From NCBI RefSeq assembly GCF_009299795.1, contig NZ_VIGP01000003.1, forward strand, positions 248,001 to 312,000: 64,000 nucleotides of DNA, written 5' to 3'. Shown here piece after piece: positions 32,579-42,147 of this stretch. How positions within the stretch are numbered: the stretch's first letter is position 1; every line of letters starts with the position of its first letter. The notes below the pieces were generated by a model, which made no database searches, was not told the origin of the DNA, and saw nothing but the letters and a program-made list of their open reading frames with translations. Source of the DNA: Brachybacterium subflavum (GTDB lineage Bacteria; Actinomycetota; Actinomycetes; Actinomycetales; Dermabacteraceae). The translations under genes were made by a program, and so were the position numbers.

Positions 32579-32678
32579 TATAGTGAGCCCGCGCCGTGCC
32601 GCGCCTCGCCGTACCGGCCGCACCAGCCCGGCACCGCACGGTCCGGCGCCCCACCGAACCCACAGATGGAGTCCGCCG

Positions 32679-33464
32679 ATGACGCCCCCTGCGCCCGTCC
32701 CGCCGCACACCTGGAACCCCTCGCAGTACCTCGCCTTCGGCGATGAGCGCGGCCGGCCGTTCCTCGACCTCACCTCGCGCATCGGCGCGCAGGCACCGGG
32801 CCTCGTCGTCGACCTCGGCGCCGGGCCCGCGACGCTCACCACCCTGCTCGCCCGGCGCTGGCCCGAGGCGGAGGTGATCGCCGTGGACTCGAGCCCCGCG
32901 ATGATCGAGCGCGCCGCGACGGTCGACGCAGTGCGCGCCGAGCTCGCGGACCTCAGCACCTGGCGCGCGCCGCGCCCGGTCGATGTCCTGGTGACCAACG
33001 CCGCCCTGCAGTGGGTCCCGGGCCACCTCGAACTGCTGCCGCAGCTGATCGACCAGGTCGCGTCCGGGGGCTGGTTCGCGATGCAGGTGCCCGGCAACTT
33101 CGGCGAGCCCAGCCACACGATCCGTCGCGAGCTCGCGTCGCAGGATCCCTTCGCCGAGCACGTCGAGGGCATCGCGAGCCCCGCGTCCCACGACGCCGCG
33201 ACCTATCTGCGCACGCTGCAGGACGCCGGCTGCGAGGTCGACGCCTGGGAGACCACCTACCTGCACGTCCTGCACGGCGAGGACCCCGTCTTCGAATGGG
33301 TGAGCGGCACGGGTGCCCGACCCACGCTGCAGGCCCTGCCGACGTGGCTGCGGGAACGCTTCACCGCGGAGTTCAAGGAGCGCCTGCGCGAGGCCTATCC
33401 GGATGACGGCCACGGCATCGTCCTCCCGTTCCGCCGGATCTTCGCCGTCGCCCATCGGGTGTGA
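32679..33464 (+). CDS. tam: Trans-aconitate methyltransferase-like SAM methyltransferase
   Basis: This 261-residue class I methyltransferase has the SAM motif VVDLGAGPATLTTLLA. It also shows segments typical of trans-aconitate 2-methyltransferase: WNPSQYLAFGDERGRPF at the start, ALQWVPGHLELLPQL, and WFAMQVPGNFGEPSH. The usual role is methylation of trans-aconitate, which inhibits aconitase. The ATG at 32679 begins the conserved domain, with GGAG before it; the upstream frame is low-complexity shadow. Confidence 0.83.
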   Translation: MTPPAPVPPHTWNPSQYLAFGDERGRPFLDLTSRIGAQAPGLVVDLGAGPATLTTLLARRWPEAEVIAVDSSPAMIERAATVDAVRAELADLSTWRAPRPVDVLVTNAALQWVPGHLELLPQLIDQVASGGWFAMQVPGNFGEPSHTIRRELASQDPFAEHVEGIASPASHDAATYLRTLQDAGCEVDAWETTYLHVLHGEDPVFEWVSGTGARPTLQALPTWLRERFTAEFKERLREAYPDDGHGIVLPFRRIFAVAHRV

Positions 33465-33538
33465 TCCCGGCGCCGCCCCTGCGAACCGGCGCGCGCAGCC
33501 CGCCGGCCGTCGGCCCCCGGCGGTAGATTCGACCCATC

Positions 33539-34270
33539 ATGCAGAAGCTCTACCGGGACGACGCGATCGTCCTGCGCACCCACCCGCTCGGCGAGGCCGA
33601 CCGCATCATCACGCTGCTCACGCGCCGCCACGGAAAGGTGCGCGCCGTCGCCAAGGGCGTGCGGCGCACGGGCAGCCGCTTCGGGGCGCGCCTGGAGCCG
33701 TTCACCCTGGTGGACCTGCAGCTGCACGCCGGCAGGAACCTGCACACCGTCACCCAGGCCGTGACCATCGAGGGGTTCGCGGGCGCCATCGCCGCGGACT
33801 ACTCGCGCTTCACCGCGGCCACCGCGATGCTCGAGACCACCGACCGCCTCACCGACGACGTCGTGGATCCCTCGCAGCGCGGATTCCTGCTGCTCGTGGG
33901 GGCCATGCGCACCGTCGCCGCGGGAGAGATCCCCGCCTCGCTCGTGCTCGACTCGTTCCTGCTGCGCACCCTGGCCCTCGCCGGCTGGTCGCCCGAGTTG
34001 CGCGCGTGCGCGACCTGCGGGGCCGACGGCCCCCACCACGCCTTCGACGTCTCCGCGGGCGGCCTGGTCTGCAGCGCATGCCGCCGCCCCGGGGCCGTCG
34101 CCGTCCGTCAGGCGGCGATCGAGCACATGATCTTCCTCATGGCGGGCGACTGGGAGAACGTCCTGGACTCCGCGCAGACCACCCGCGAGGAGGCCAGCCG
34201 CCTGATCGCCGATACGATCACCTGGCACCTGGAGCGATCGGTCCGCTCCCTGGGGTACGTCGAGCGCTGA
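33539..34270 (+). CDS. recO: DNA repair protein RecO
   Basis: RecO anneals SSB-coated DNA and helps load RecA in recombinational repair. The 243-residue protein has the N-terminal OB fold (YRDDAIVLRTHPLGEADRII), the KGVRRTGSRFGARLEPF segment, and two CxxC zinc pairs (CATC and CSAC). It is followed by uppS after 9 bases, the usual actinobacterial order. Confidence 0.93.
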   Translation: MQKLYRDDAIVLRTHPLGEADRIITLLTRRHGKVRAVAKGVRRTGSRFGARLEPFTLVDLQLHAGRNLHTVTQAVTIEGFAGAIAADYSRFTAATAMLETTDRLTDDVVDPSQRGFLLLVGAMRTVAAGEIPASLVLDSFLLRTLALAGWSPELRACATCGADGPHHAFDVSAGGLVCSACRRPGAVAVRQAAIEHMIFLMAGDWENVLDSAQTTREEASRLIADTITWHLERSVRSLGYVER

Positions 34271-34279
34271 GGAGCAGTC

Positions 34280-35242
34280 GTGGCACGCAGGAGCACGCAG
34301 CGGAGGGAACGGCGCGGCGCGGCGGGCGCCGGTGACGACGGACGCCGCAGCGTCGATGCCCCGCACCGTCCCGTCGAGCCCTTCGCGCATCCCAGCGGAG
34401 CCCGGCCCCCGCAGCTGCCGCCGCAGACGATCCCCGGGCACGTCGCGGTCGTCATGGACGGCAACGGCCGCTGGGCGAACCAGCGCGGCCTGCCCCGCAC
34501 GGCGGGGCACGAAGCGGGGGAGGCGGCCCTGCTCGACGTGGTCGCGGGCGCTCTGCAGATCGGCGTCACCCACCTCTCGGCCTACGCCTTCTCCACCGAG
34601 AACTGGAAGCGCTCCCCGGAGGAGGTCCGCTTCCTCATGGGGTTCTCCCGCGACGTGCTGCGCCGTCAGCGCGACACCCTGCACTCCTGGGGGGTGCGCA
34701 TCCGCTGGATCGGCCGTGAGCAGCGACTGTGGAGCTCCGTCATCAAGGAGCTCAAGGAGGCCGAGCGCCTCACCGCCGGCAACACCCGGATGACCCTGTA
34801 CATGTGCGTGAACCACGGCGGCCGCGCCGAGATCGTCGACGGCATCCGCGAGGTCGCGGCGCTGGCCAGGGAAGGCCGACTGAGCCCGCGCGCGATCACC
34901 GAGTCCTCGTTCCGCCGGTACCTCGACGACCCCGAGATGCCCGACGTCGATCTCTTCCTGCGCACGAGCGGGGAGCAGCGCACCTCGAACTTCCTGCTCT
35001 GGGAGGCCGCCTACGCCGAGCTCGTGTTCGTGCCCGAGCTGTGGCCGGACGTGGACCGCCGGGTGCTGTGGCGGGCGATCACCGAGTACGCGCGGAGGGA
35101 CCGTCGGTACGGGGGAGCGGTGGATGCTCCGACCCCTGAGGCTCCGGTGGCAGGGACTCCCGAGGCTCCGGCGGAAGCATCTCCCGACGCCCCGGCACCG
35201 GAGTCTCCCGCGCCCGACGCTCGCGCGACCGGCGGCGTCTGA
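34280..35242 (+). CDS. uppS: Isoprenyl transferase (undecaprenyl/decaprenyl diphosphate synthase type)
   Basis: This cis-prenyltransferase builds the polyprenyl diphosphate carrier for cell-wall synthesis. The 320-residue protein shows VVMDGNGRW with catalytic Asp60, [13 protein letters not shown], and the C-terminal dimer motif [18 protein letters not shown]. It is longer than usual: a 50-residue basic/Pro start and a 45-residue Pro/Ala/Glu tail lie outside the domain. The tail is coded in DNA that also encodes the end of the convergent VTT-domain gene (35079-35242). GTG start, GGAG upstream. Confidence 0.93.
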   Translation: MARRSTQRRERRGAAGAGDDGRRSVDAPHRPVEPFAHPSGARPPQLPPQTIPGHVAVVMDGNGRWANQRGLPRTAGHEAGEAALLDVVAGALQIGVTHLSAYAFSTENWKRSPEEVRFLMGFSRDVLRRQRDTLHSWGVRIRWIGREQRLWSSVIKELKEAERLTAGNTRMTLYMCVNHGGRAEIVDGIREVAALAREGRLSPRAITESSFRRYLDDPEMPDVDLFLRTSGEQRTSNFLLWEAAYAELVFVPELWPDVDRRVLWRAITEYARRDRRYGGAVDAPTPEAPVAGTPEAPAEASPDAPAPESPAPDARATGGV

Positions 35243-35684
35243 GCACGAGCACGGCCACCAGCGCGATGGCCAGGGCGAGCACCAGGAACGCGACCCAGGG
35301 GCTCAGCAGGAACAGCTCGATCCAGGTGATCACGACGGCCAGTCCTATCGTCGCGTAGATGACGGCCCAGGCGAGGCCGCCGATGAGCAGTGCAGGGACG
35401 TAGCGCACGGCCGGCATGCGGGTGAGCCCGGCCGAGAGGTTCGCGGCGGTCTGGAAGCCGACGGTGAGGAAGCTCAGCGCCACGACGGGCGCGCCCCAGC
35501 GGTTCACGATCGTGATCGCCCGATCGACCGACGGGCTCTCGATCATCCGTGCGAGCCGGCCCCGGTGCGCGAGCCGATGCGCACCGCGGCCCACGAGGTA
35601 GGTGCCGCCCGCGCGGCACAGCACGATCACCCAGAGCAGGCCGACGGCCGGCAGCAGCGGGAGCGAGCCGATCCAGTCGAGCAC
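35079..35684 (-). CDS. Small DedA/VTT-like membrane protein
   Basis: The 201-residue protein has three to four membrane segments ([17 protein letters not shown], then [17 protein letters not shown], then [16 protein letters not shown], then [16 protein letters not shown]) followed by an Arg- and Pro-rich cytoplasmic tail. The pattern [18 protein letters not shown], then [14 protein letters not shown], resembles DedA/VTT proteins, which flip or recycle lipids. Its last 55 codons overlap the uppS 3' end on the other strand. Start is GTG 35684. Family assignment is tentative. Confidence 0.6.
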   Translation of the reverse strand: MLDWIGSLPLLPAVGLLWVIVLCRAGGTYLVGRGAHRLAHRGRLARMIESPSVDRAITIVNRWGAPVVALSFLTVGFQTAANLSAGLTRMPAVRYVPALLIGGLAWAVIYATIGLAVVITWIELFLLSPWVAFLVLALAIALVAVLVLRRRRSRERRARETPVPGRREMLPPEPRESLPPEPQGSEHPPLPRTDGPSARTR

Positions 35685-35688
35685 CCCG

Positions 35689-36120
35689 TCACGCCCCGGA
35701 GGCGGGGGAGGCGACGGATGCGGTGCCCGACGAGTGCTCGGGGCACAGCCCGAAGATCTCCATGGTGTGGTCGACGTCGGTGAAGCCGTGCTCGCGGGCC
35801 ACGCGGCGCGCCCAGTCCTCGACCTGCGGCGCCTGGAACTCGACGGTGCGACCGCACTCGCGGCACACCAGATGGTGATGATGGCCGCTCTCGGCGCATT
35901 GGCGGTAGATGGACTCGCCGTCGTCGGTCACGAGCACGTCGACCTGACCGCCGTGGGCCATGGTCTGCAGGTTCCGGTACACGGTGGCCAGGCCCACGGT
36001 CTCGCCGTCGGCCCGCATCTGCTCGTGGATCTGCTGCGCGCTGCGGAAGTCGTCCTGACGGCCGAGCGCGTCGAGGATCGCGGTGCGCTGCCTCGTGTTT
36101 CGCTGCATGCCCACCATCAT
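35689..36120 (-). CDS. zur: Fur-family regulator, probably the zinc repressor Zur
   Basis: This 143-residue protein has the Fur winged helix (GLATVYRNLQTMAHGGQVD), a CAESGHHHHLVCREC metal region, and the EFQAPQVEDW dimer segment. Placement directly downstream of znuABC argues for zinc sensing, not iron. The C-terminal structural site reads CPEH where many relatives have CxxC, so a ligand may differ. Three ATG codons within 13 bases (36120, 36117, 36108) could be the start. It lies 8 bases after znuB and is probably co-transcribed. Confidence 0.85.
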   Translation of the reverse strand: MMVGMQRNTRQRTAILDALGRQDDFRSAQQIHEQMRADGETVGLATVYRNLQTMAHGGQVDVLVTDDGESIYRQCAESGHHHHLVCRECGRTVEFQAPQVEDWARRVAREHGFTDVDHTMEIFGLCPEHSSGTASVASPASGA

Positions 36121-36128
36121 CCCAGGAC

Positions 36129-37040
36129 TCAGCCGTCCGCGGGCATCGGTTCGCTCACGCCGGAACGGCTCTCGACCGCGGCCCGTCGGCCGCGCACGCG
36201 CTGCACGATCGGCCGCAGGATCAGGCCCACCGCGTAGCAGGCGATGGTCAGCAGCACGATCACGCCTCCGGGCGGCAGGTCCACGTAGGCGGTGAGCACG
36301 AGGCCGCCCAGCGCGCAGACCACCGCGATGCCCATCGCGGTGCGCATGGTGCGGGTGAAGCCCACGACCACGCTCTGGGCGGCGGCGACCGGGACGATCA
36401 TGAGAGCGGAGACCATGAGCGCGCCGACGATCCGCATCGCGAGCGTCACGGTGAGCGCCGCGATCACGGCGATGAGGATGTTCATCGCCCGCACGGGCAG
36501 GCCCGAGGCGCGCGCGAACTCCTCGTCGCCCGTGACCGTGTAGAGCACGCGACTGAGCCCGATCCCGATGACCATCACGATCACGGCGAGGACCACCGCG
36601 ATGACGAGGTCGGTCGCGGTGACCGTCGCGAGCGACCCGAAGAGGTAGCCGACGAGGCTCTGCGAGCCGCCGCCCGCGAGCTGGATGATGACCACGCCGC
36701 CCGCGATGCCGCCGTAGAACAGGATCGCGAGGGCGACGTCCCGGCTGGTGTGCCCGACCTCGCGCACGATCTCGATGACGACCGCTCCGATCACGGAGGC
36801 GACGAGCGCTCCGGGGATCGCGAGCAGGTCCTGCGGGGAGGCGCTGATCCAGGCGCCGACGAGCCAGCCGACGGCCACCCCCGTGAGCGCGACGTGCCCG
36901 AGGCCGTCGCCGAGCAGCGAGAGGTTCTTCTGGACCAGGTAGGTGCCCACGATCGGCGCGGTGAGGCCGATGAGCACGGCGATGATCAGCGGATAGCGCA
37001 TGATGTCGCTGGTCAGCAGGTCCCAGGGAGCGATGGTCAT
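36129..37040 (-). CDS. znuB: Zinc/metal ABC transporter permease
   Basis: A 303-residue ABC-3 family permease with about eight membrane segments; it includes GLGHVALTGVAVGW, the loop that contacts the ATPase, near residue 55. It forms the channel of the zinc importer with ZnuC and ZnuA. The ATG overlaps the znuC stop by four bases. Manganese import cannot be excluded by sequence alone, but the His-rich ZnuA and the Zur box favour zinc. Confidence 0.88.
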   Translation of the reverse strand: MTIAPWDLLTSDIMRYPLIIAVLIGLTAPIVGTYLVQKNLSLLGDGLGHVALTGVAVGWLVGAWISASPQDLLAIPGALVASVIGAVVIEIVREVGHTSRDVALAILFYGGIAGGVVIIQLAGGGSQSLVGYLFGSLATVTATDLVIAVVLAVIVMVIGIGLSRVLYTVTGDEEFARASGLPVRAMNILIAVIAALTVTLAMRIVGALMVSALMIVPVAAAQSVVVGFTRTMRTAMGIAVVCALGGLVLTAYVDLPPGGVIVLLTIACYAVGLILRPIVQRVRGRRAAVESRSGVSEPMPADG

Positions 37041-37813
37041 GGGTGGATCTCCTGTCCCAGGCACTCCTCGTGCAGCGCCTGGTGGTCGTGCCCGGGATCG
37101 AACAGCGGGCGATCCTCGGGCGCTCCGTCGTGGACGACGCGGCCGCGGTCCAGGACCACGGCGCGGCGCACGTCCTCGCTGAGCGGACCGAGCTCGTGCA
37201 GCACCACGACGACCGTGGTGCCGCGCTGGGAGAGACGGCGGAAGATCGCGGCGATCGCGTCCTGCGTCGCGACGTCGACGCCGGAGAAGGGCTCGTCGAG
37301 CACGAGCAGCTGCGGGGAGCGCACCAGGGCGCGCGCGATCATCACGCGCTGGCGCTGGCCGCCGGACATCTGGGTGATCGGACGGTCGGCCATCGCCGAG
37401 AGGCCGACGTCGGAGAGCAGCGAGTCCACACGGGGATCGTGGAGCCGGGAGAACCAGCGGCCCGGCCCGAGCAGCCCGGTGGCGACGGTCTCCCGGGCGG
37501 TCGCCGGGATCGATCCGCCCCCGGCGGCGAACTGCGGGACGTAGCCGACCTTCCCATGGATCCTGCGGTCCTTCACGGGACGGCCGAAGAGGCTGATCGT
37601 GCCGGCGCTCGCGGCCTGGACGCCCACCATCGCGCGCAGGAGCGTCGACTTGCCGGAGCCGTTCGCCCCGAGCAGGCCCACGAGCTCGCCGGGCGCGACC
37701 TCGAGGGAGACGTCGTGCAGCACGGGGGCGCCGCCGAGGTCCACGTCGAGGTGCTCGACGGAGACCGCGGGCGTCGCGGGCGGGGAGGAGGACGCCGAGG
37801 GGGCCGGCGTCAT
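37037..37813 (-). CDS. znuC: Zinc/metal ABC transporter ATP-binding protein
   Basis: This 258-residue ATPase has Walker A GANGSGKST, the signature MSGGQRQRVMIARAL, Walker B LLVLDEPFSGVD, and the switch histidine in VVVLHELG. It powers the ZnuAB importer. It overlaps both neighbouring genes by four bases, so the three are coupled. Confidence 0.9.
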   Translation of the reverse strand: MTPAPSASSSPPATPAVSVEHLDVDLGGAPVLHDVSLEVAPGELVGLLGANGSGKSTLLRAMVGVQAASAGTISLFGRPVKDRRIHGKVGYVPQFAAGGGSIPATARETVATGLLGPGRWFSRLHDPRVDSLLSDVGLSAMADRPITQMSGGQRQRVMIARALVRSPQLLVLDEPFSGVDVATQDAIAAIFRRLSQRGTTVVVVLHELGPLSEDVRRAVVLDRGRVVHDGAPEDRPLFDPGHDHQALHEECLGQEIHP

Positions 37814-38874
37814 GACCAGCTCGCCACGAGCTTCTTGCAGTTCTCGCGCATGACGGCAGGGTAGTCCGTGTCCTCGGAGAGCTGGGTCTCGAGGTTGTCG
37901 AGCTCCTCGGCCTTCGCCCCCACGTTGTCCGCGAGGGTCTCGGCGACCTTCGGTGACGCGGTGGTCTCGAAGAAGACCGTCGTCACGTGCTGGTCCTCGA
38001 TCACCTTCTGCAGCTGCAGCAGGCGCTTGGGGGAGGGCTCGACCTCAGGATCGATCCCGGTGATGCCGATCTGCTCGAGGCCGTAGCGGTCGGCGAGGTA
38101 GGCGAAGGCGGTGTGGCTGGTGACGAAGGGCTTGTCGCCCTTCACGGCGTCGAACTCCTTCTTCAGCTCGGCGTCGAGATCCTCGAGGGCCCTGCGGGCG
38201 CTCGCACCGTTCTCCCGGAACGTCGAGGCGTTGTCCGGATCGGCCGTCGCCAGGTGCTCGCCGATGGCCTCGGCGACCTTCCCGAGGCGCACGGGGTCGT
38301 TCCAGAAATGCGGATCGAGGGCGCCGTGGTCGTGGCCCTCGTGCCCGCCCTCGTCGGATGCCCCGCCCTCGTCGGATGCCCCGCCCTCGTCCTCCGCGCC
38401 GCCGTGGTCGTGCTCGTCCTCCTCGCCGCTGCCCGAGAGCATGGTGACGACGGTGGACACGTCCAGCGTCGAGTCAGAGAGGTCCTTCGAGGAGATCGCG
38501 TCGTCGAGGGAGGCCTGGAAGTCGGGGATCTGCAGGATCAGCGTCGCCTCCTGGACCTGCGCGACCTGGGCGACGGAGAGCTCGAGGTCGTGCGGGTCGA
38601 CGCCCGGCTGGGCGAGGCTCACGACCTCGGCGAGGTCGCCGGCGACCTGCTGCGCGGCGAAGGTGAGGCCGTAGCAGCCCGTGATGATGACGGGCTTCCC
38701 CGAGGAGCCGGACGTCCCTCCGCATGCGCTCAGCGCGAGGCCGGCCGCGCCGATGCCCGCGAGGCCCAGCAGCGATCGCCGCGTGGTCGTCGACCGCGCG
38801 AGGACGGGCGCCGCGGCGGTGCCCGACGGGTGGGCGGACGAGGAGCGGCGGGGGGAGCGAGGCGTGGCGAACAT
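37810..38874 (-). CDS. znuA: Zinc-binding lipoprotein ZnuA
   Basis: This 354-residue protein has a twin-Arg-like start (RSTTTRRSLLG) and a lipobox at LALSACGG, so it is a membrane-anchored binding protein. A charged loop rich in His, Asp and Glu (EEDEHDHGGAEDEGG, a tandem GGASDE repeat, GHEGHDHG) sits near residues 165-195, as in zinc-specific ZnuA. Conserved ligands follow in DPHFWNDP and TSHTAFAYLADRYGL. The long open frame upstream is a shadow; the ATG at 38874 directly precedes the signal sequence. Confidence 0.9.
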   Translation of the reverse strand: MFATPRSPRRSSSAHPSGTAAAPVLARSTTTRRSLLGLAGIGAAGLALSACGGTSGSSGKPVIITGCYGLTFAAQQVAGDLAEVVSLAQPGVDPHDLELSVAQVAQVQEATLILQIPDFQASLDDAISSKDLSDSTLDVSTVVTMLSGSGEEDEHDHGGAEDEGGASDEGGASDEGGHEGHDHGALDPHFWNDPVRLGKVAEAIGEHLATADPDNASTFRENGASARRALEDLDAELKKEFDAVKGDKPFVTSHTAFAYLADRYGLEQIGITGIDPEVEPSPKRLLQLQKVIEDQHVTTVFFETTASPKVAETLADNVGAKAEELDNLETQLSEDTDYPAVMRENCKKLVASWS

Positions 38875-38888
38875 GAGAGTGATTATCA
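38874..38888 (-). promoter_or_regulatory. Probable Zur box at the znuA start
   Basis: TGAGAGTGATTATCA is a 15-base imperfect palindrome close to the Zur/Fur-type pattern TGAxAATxATTxTCA. It abuts the znuA start codon, so a bound repressor would block transcription. The rest of the 38875-39183 gap, shared with the divergent glyS, holds no gene that I can see and presumably carries both promoters. Confidence 0.6.
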
Positions 38889-39183
38889 GAGTTGAGGTGG
38901 CCCGGGTGCAAGCTCGCGGTGCGCGAGGAGCCGCGGGATGTGGCGCGCATCGCGCCCCGTCGGCCGTCCGAGGAGCGGACCTCACGGCGGCGCGCCCGAG
39001 TGCTCCGCTCGCGCGGCGACGCCGGACCCGTTCGTCGATATGCTGGACGCTCGTCCTGGCGCTCCGCCCGCCGTCGCGGCCCACGCCGCACCTGGATCCG
39101 TCGCACCCCTCCGCGTCCTCGCGAGGGGCCGGCGCCAGCGGCCACCGCGGAGCGCCCCACCGCCGCATCGCAGGAGTCACACC

Positions 39184-40575
39184 GTGGCCAAGGCCCCCGC
39201 CAGCACCCTGGACAACGTCATCGCCCTCGCCAAGAAGCGCGGGTTCGTGTTCCCCTCGGGCGACATCTACGGCGGCACCCGCTCCGCCTGGGACTACGGT
39301 CCCCTCGGCGTCGAGCTGAAGGAGAACATCCGCAAGCAGTGGTGGCGCACCTTCGTGCAGGGCCGTGAGGACATGGTCGGACTGGACTCGGCCATCATCC
39401 TGCCCACGCGCGTGTGGGAGGCCTCCGAGCACGTCAAGACCTTCACCGATCCGCTCGTGGAGTGCCGCAGCTGCCACAGCCGGTTCCGCGAGGACCACCT
39501 CCTCGAGGCCTTCGAGGAGAAGAAGGGCCGTGCCCCCGAGGGCGGGCTGGCCGAGGTGCCCTGCCCGAACTGCGGCACGCGCGGCGAGTACACCGAGCCG
39601 CAGCAGTTCTCGGGGCTCATGAAGACCTACCTGGGTGCCGTCGACAACGAGTCCGGGCTGCACTACCTGCGGCCCGAGACCGCGCAGGGCATCTTCGTGA
39701 ACTTCCTGAACGTGGTGACCGCCGCGCGCCAGAAGCCGCCCTTCGGCATCGGCCAGGTCGGCAAGGCGTTCCGCAACGAGATCACCCCCGGCAACTTCAT
39801 CTTCCGCACTCGCGAGTTCGAGCAGATGGAGATCGAATTCTTCACCCCGCCCGAGCAGGCCCAGGAGTGGTTCGACCGGTGGGTCGAGGACTGCTGGAAC
39901 TGGTTCGTGGATCTGGGCATCGACCCCGACCACATGCGCCGCTTCGACGTCCCCGAGGAGGACCGCGCCCACTACTCGGACGGCACCATCGACATCGAGT
40001 ACAGCTTCGGCTTCCAGGGCGGGCAATGGGGCGAGCTCATGGGCATCGCCAACCGCACGGACTTCGACCTGGGACGCCACACGGAGGTCTCCGGCACGAA
40101 GATGCAGTACTTCGACCAGGCCTCGGGCGAGCGGTACACCCCGTACGTCATCGAGCCCAGCTTCGGTCTCACGCGCTCGATGATGGCCTTCCTCGTCGAC
40201 GCCTATCGCGAGGACGAGGCCCCCAACACCAAGGGCGGCGTCGACACCCGCACCGTGCTGGGCCTCGACCCGCGCCTCGCGCCCGTCAAGGTCGCCGTGC
40301 TGCCGCTGTCCAAGAGCGAGGACCTGGTGCCGCGCGCCCGCGCCCTGGCCGACGAGCTGCGCCCGCTGTGGAACGTCGAGATGGACGTCTCCCAGGCGAT
40401 CGGCCGCCGCTACCGCCGCCAGGACGAGATCGGCACGCCCTTCTGCATCACGGTCGACTTCGACACCGCCGAGGACCAGGCCGTGACCATCCGCGAGCGC
40501 GACTCGATGGAGCAGACGCGCGTGGCCCTCACCGAGGTGAAGGGCTACCTGGCGCAGCGGCTCATCGGCGCCTGA
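39184..40575 (+). CDS. glyS: Glycyl-tRNA synthetase, homodimeric class II type
   Basis: This 463-residue enzyme charges tRNA-Gly. It has class II motifs (motif 2 [21 protein letters not shown]; motif 3 around [11 protein letters not shown]), a zinc-like insertion (CRSC with CPNC), and a C-terminal anticodon domain ([17 protein letters not shown]). The single-chain type is the one found in actinobacteria. GTG 39184 begins the conserved [20 protein letters not shown] segment; the upstream frame is non-coding. Confidence 0.94.
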   Translation: MAKAPASTLDNVIALAKKRGFVFPSGDIYGGTRSAWDYGPLGVELKENIRKQWWRTFVQGREDMVGLDSAIILPTRVWEASEHVKTFTDPLVECRSCHSRFREDHLLEAFEEKKGRAPEGGLAEVPCPNCGTRGEYTEPQQFSGLMKTYLGAVDNESGLHYLRPETAQGIFVNFLNVVTAARQKPPFGIGQVGKAFRNEITPGNFIFRTREFEQMEIEFFTPPEQAQEWFDRWVEDCWNWFVDLGIDPDHMRRFDVPEEDRAHYSDGTIDIEYSFGFQGGQWGELMGIANRTDFDLGRHTEVSGTKMQYFDQASGERYTPYVIEPSFGLTRSMMAFLVDAYREDEAPNTKGGVDTRTVLGLDPRLAPVKVAVLPLSKSEDLVPRARALADELRPLWNVEMDVSQAIGRRYRRQDEIGTPFCITVDFDTAEDQAVTIRERDSMEQTRVALTEVKGYLAQRLIGA

Positions 40576-40929
40576 GGGCGGCCCCGTCGTCGTCCGCCTG
40601 CGCAGTGACGCCCCCGCCGAGGGAACGGGCAGCCTCCTCGGGCGGGGCGGCGACGGCCCGTCCGAACGCCGCGGGCCGTCCGCCGAACAGGGCGGTGCCC
40701 TCGCGCACGGCGCGCTGCCGCTCCCGGTCGCCCGCGATGCCCGTGTGGGCGACGAAGGCCAGGAAGCCGAGGCTCCGCGACCGACGGGCCCGCCCCGCTC
40801 GGCCTGCGGTCCGACCGGCACCGTCCAGGGCGGACGGGGCCCCGCGCCGTCCCTCCCCATACCCGCTCGATGCACATCACCCTGCGCAGACCTCCCGGTG
40901 CGGCACAGGGGATGGGACAATCGGCGGTG
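40576..40929. other. Gap between glyS and dusB, possible gene remnant
   Basis: No convincing gene lies in these 354 bases. On the minus strand, however, one frame from about 40760 to 40576 reads like protein (SLGFLAFVAHTGIAGDRE, then RAVREGTALFGGRPAAFG) yet has no good start codon. It could be a decayed small gene or an RNA-coding or GC-driven artefact. Confidence 0.3.
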
Positions 40930-42147
40930 ATGACCACCCTCGACGCCCCCACCGCACCGAGCTCCCCGGCGTCTCCGGCCGCGGAGCCGCAGCGGCGCAC
41001 CCTCACCATCGGCCCGCACACCGTCGACACGCCCGTCGTGCTCGCGCCGATGGCCGGCATCACCAACATGGCCTTCCGGCTGCTGTGCCGCGAGTTCGGC
41101 GCGCTGCACTCGGAGGACGACGGCGGGCTGTTCGTCTCCGAGATGGTGACCTCCCGCGCGCTCGTGGAGGACCACGCGGAGTCATGGCGCCTGGTGACGA
41201 TGGGGGAGCGCGAGACACCGCGCTCGGTCCAGCTCTACGGCGTGGATCCGACCACCGTGCGCCGCGCGGTCGAGATGCTCGTCGAGCGCGACCGCGCCGA
41301 CCACATCGACCTGAACTTCGGCTGCCCCGTCCCCAAGGTCACGCGCCGCGGCGGTGGCGGCATCCTGCCCTGGAAGACCGAGCTGTTCACGCGCATCGTC
41401 CGCGGGGCCGTCGAGGCCGCCGGGGACGTCCCGGTCACCGTGAAGACCCGCATGGGCATCGACGAGGACCATCTGACGTACCGCGACGCCGGCCTGATCG
41501 CCCAGGAGGTCGGCGCGTCCGCGATCGCGCTGCACGGCCGCACCGTCGTCCAGCACTACAGCGGGCAGGCGCACTGGGAGGCGATCGCGGACCTCAAGCA
41601 GCTGGTCACCGACATCCCCGTCCTCGGCAACGGCGACATCTGGTCGGCCGAGGACGCCCTGCGCATGGTCGAGGAGACCGGCGCGGACGGCGTCGTCGTC
41701 GGGCGCGGCTGCCAGGGCCGCCCGTGGCTGTTCGCCGACCTCGCCGCCGGCTTCGCGGGCCGCCCCGAGCGCATACGTCCGACCCTCGGTGACGTCGCCC
41801 GCACCATGCGCCGCCACGGCGAGCTCCTCGCGGAGTTCTTCGAGGACGAGGGCCGCGGCATGCGCGACCTGCGCAAGCACGTCGCCTGGTACTTCAAGGG
41901 CTACCCCGTCGGCGGCGAGATGCGGCACCGGCTGGCGACCATGGAGTCGCTCGCCGATCTCGACGCGAAGCTCGCCGAGCTTGACCTCGACTCGCCCTAC
42001 CCCGGGGCCGACGCCGAGGGGCCGCGCGGCCGCGCCGGCACACCCAAGCGAGCGGTCTGCCCCGAGGGGTGGATGGATTCCCGGGAGCTGAGCGACGCGC
42101 ACCGGGCCCGCCTCCACGAGGCCGAGCTGGACACTTCGGGAGGATGA
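40930..42147 (+). CDS. dusB: tRNA-dihydrouridine synthase, DusB type
   Basis: This 405-residue TIM-barrel flavoenzyme reduces uridines in the tRNA D-loop. It shows the FMN-binding opening VVLAPMAGITNMAFR, the catalytic Cys in NFGCPVPKV, and ALHGRTVVQHYSGQAHW. The C-terminus carries the usual helical tRNA-binding domain. The ATG at 40930 starts the conserved region. Its stop overlaps the dgt ATG by four bases. Confidence 0.9.
   Translation: MTTLDAPTAPSSPASPAAEPQRRTLTIGPHTVDTPVVLAPMAGITNMAFRLLCREFGALHSEDDGGLFVSEMVTSRALVEDHAESWRLVTMGERETPRSVQLYGVDPTTVRRAVEMLVERDRADHIDLNFGCPVPKVTRRGGGGILPWKTELFTRIVRGAVEAAGDVPVTVKTRMGIDEDHLTYRDAGLIAQEVGASAIALHGRTVVQHYSGQAHWEAIADLKQLVTDIPVLGNGDIWSAEDALRMVEETGADGVVVGRGCQGRPWLFADLAAGFAGRPERIRPTLGDVARTMRRHGELLAEFFEDEGRGMRDLRKHVAWYFKGYPVGGEMRHRLATMESLADLDAKLAELDLDSPYPGADAEGPRGRAGTPKRAVCPEGWMDSRELSDAHRARLHEAELDTSGG

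Noticed and set aside
38340-38400. Repeated 18-base units
   Set aside because: They encode the GGASDE repeat in the metal-binding loop of ZnuA.
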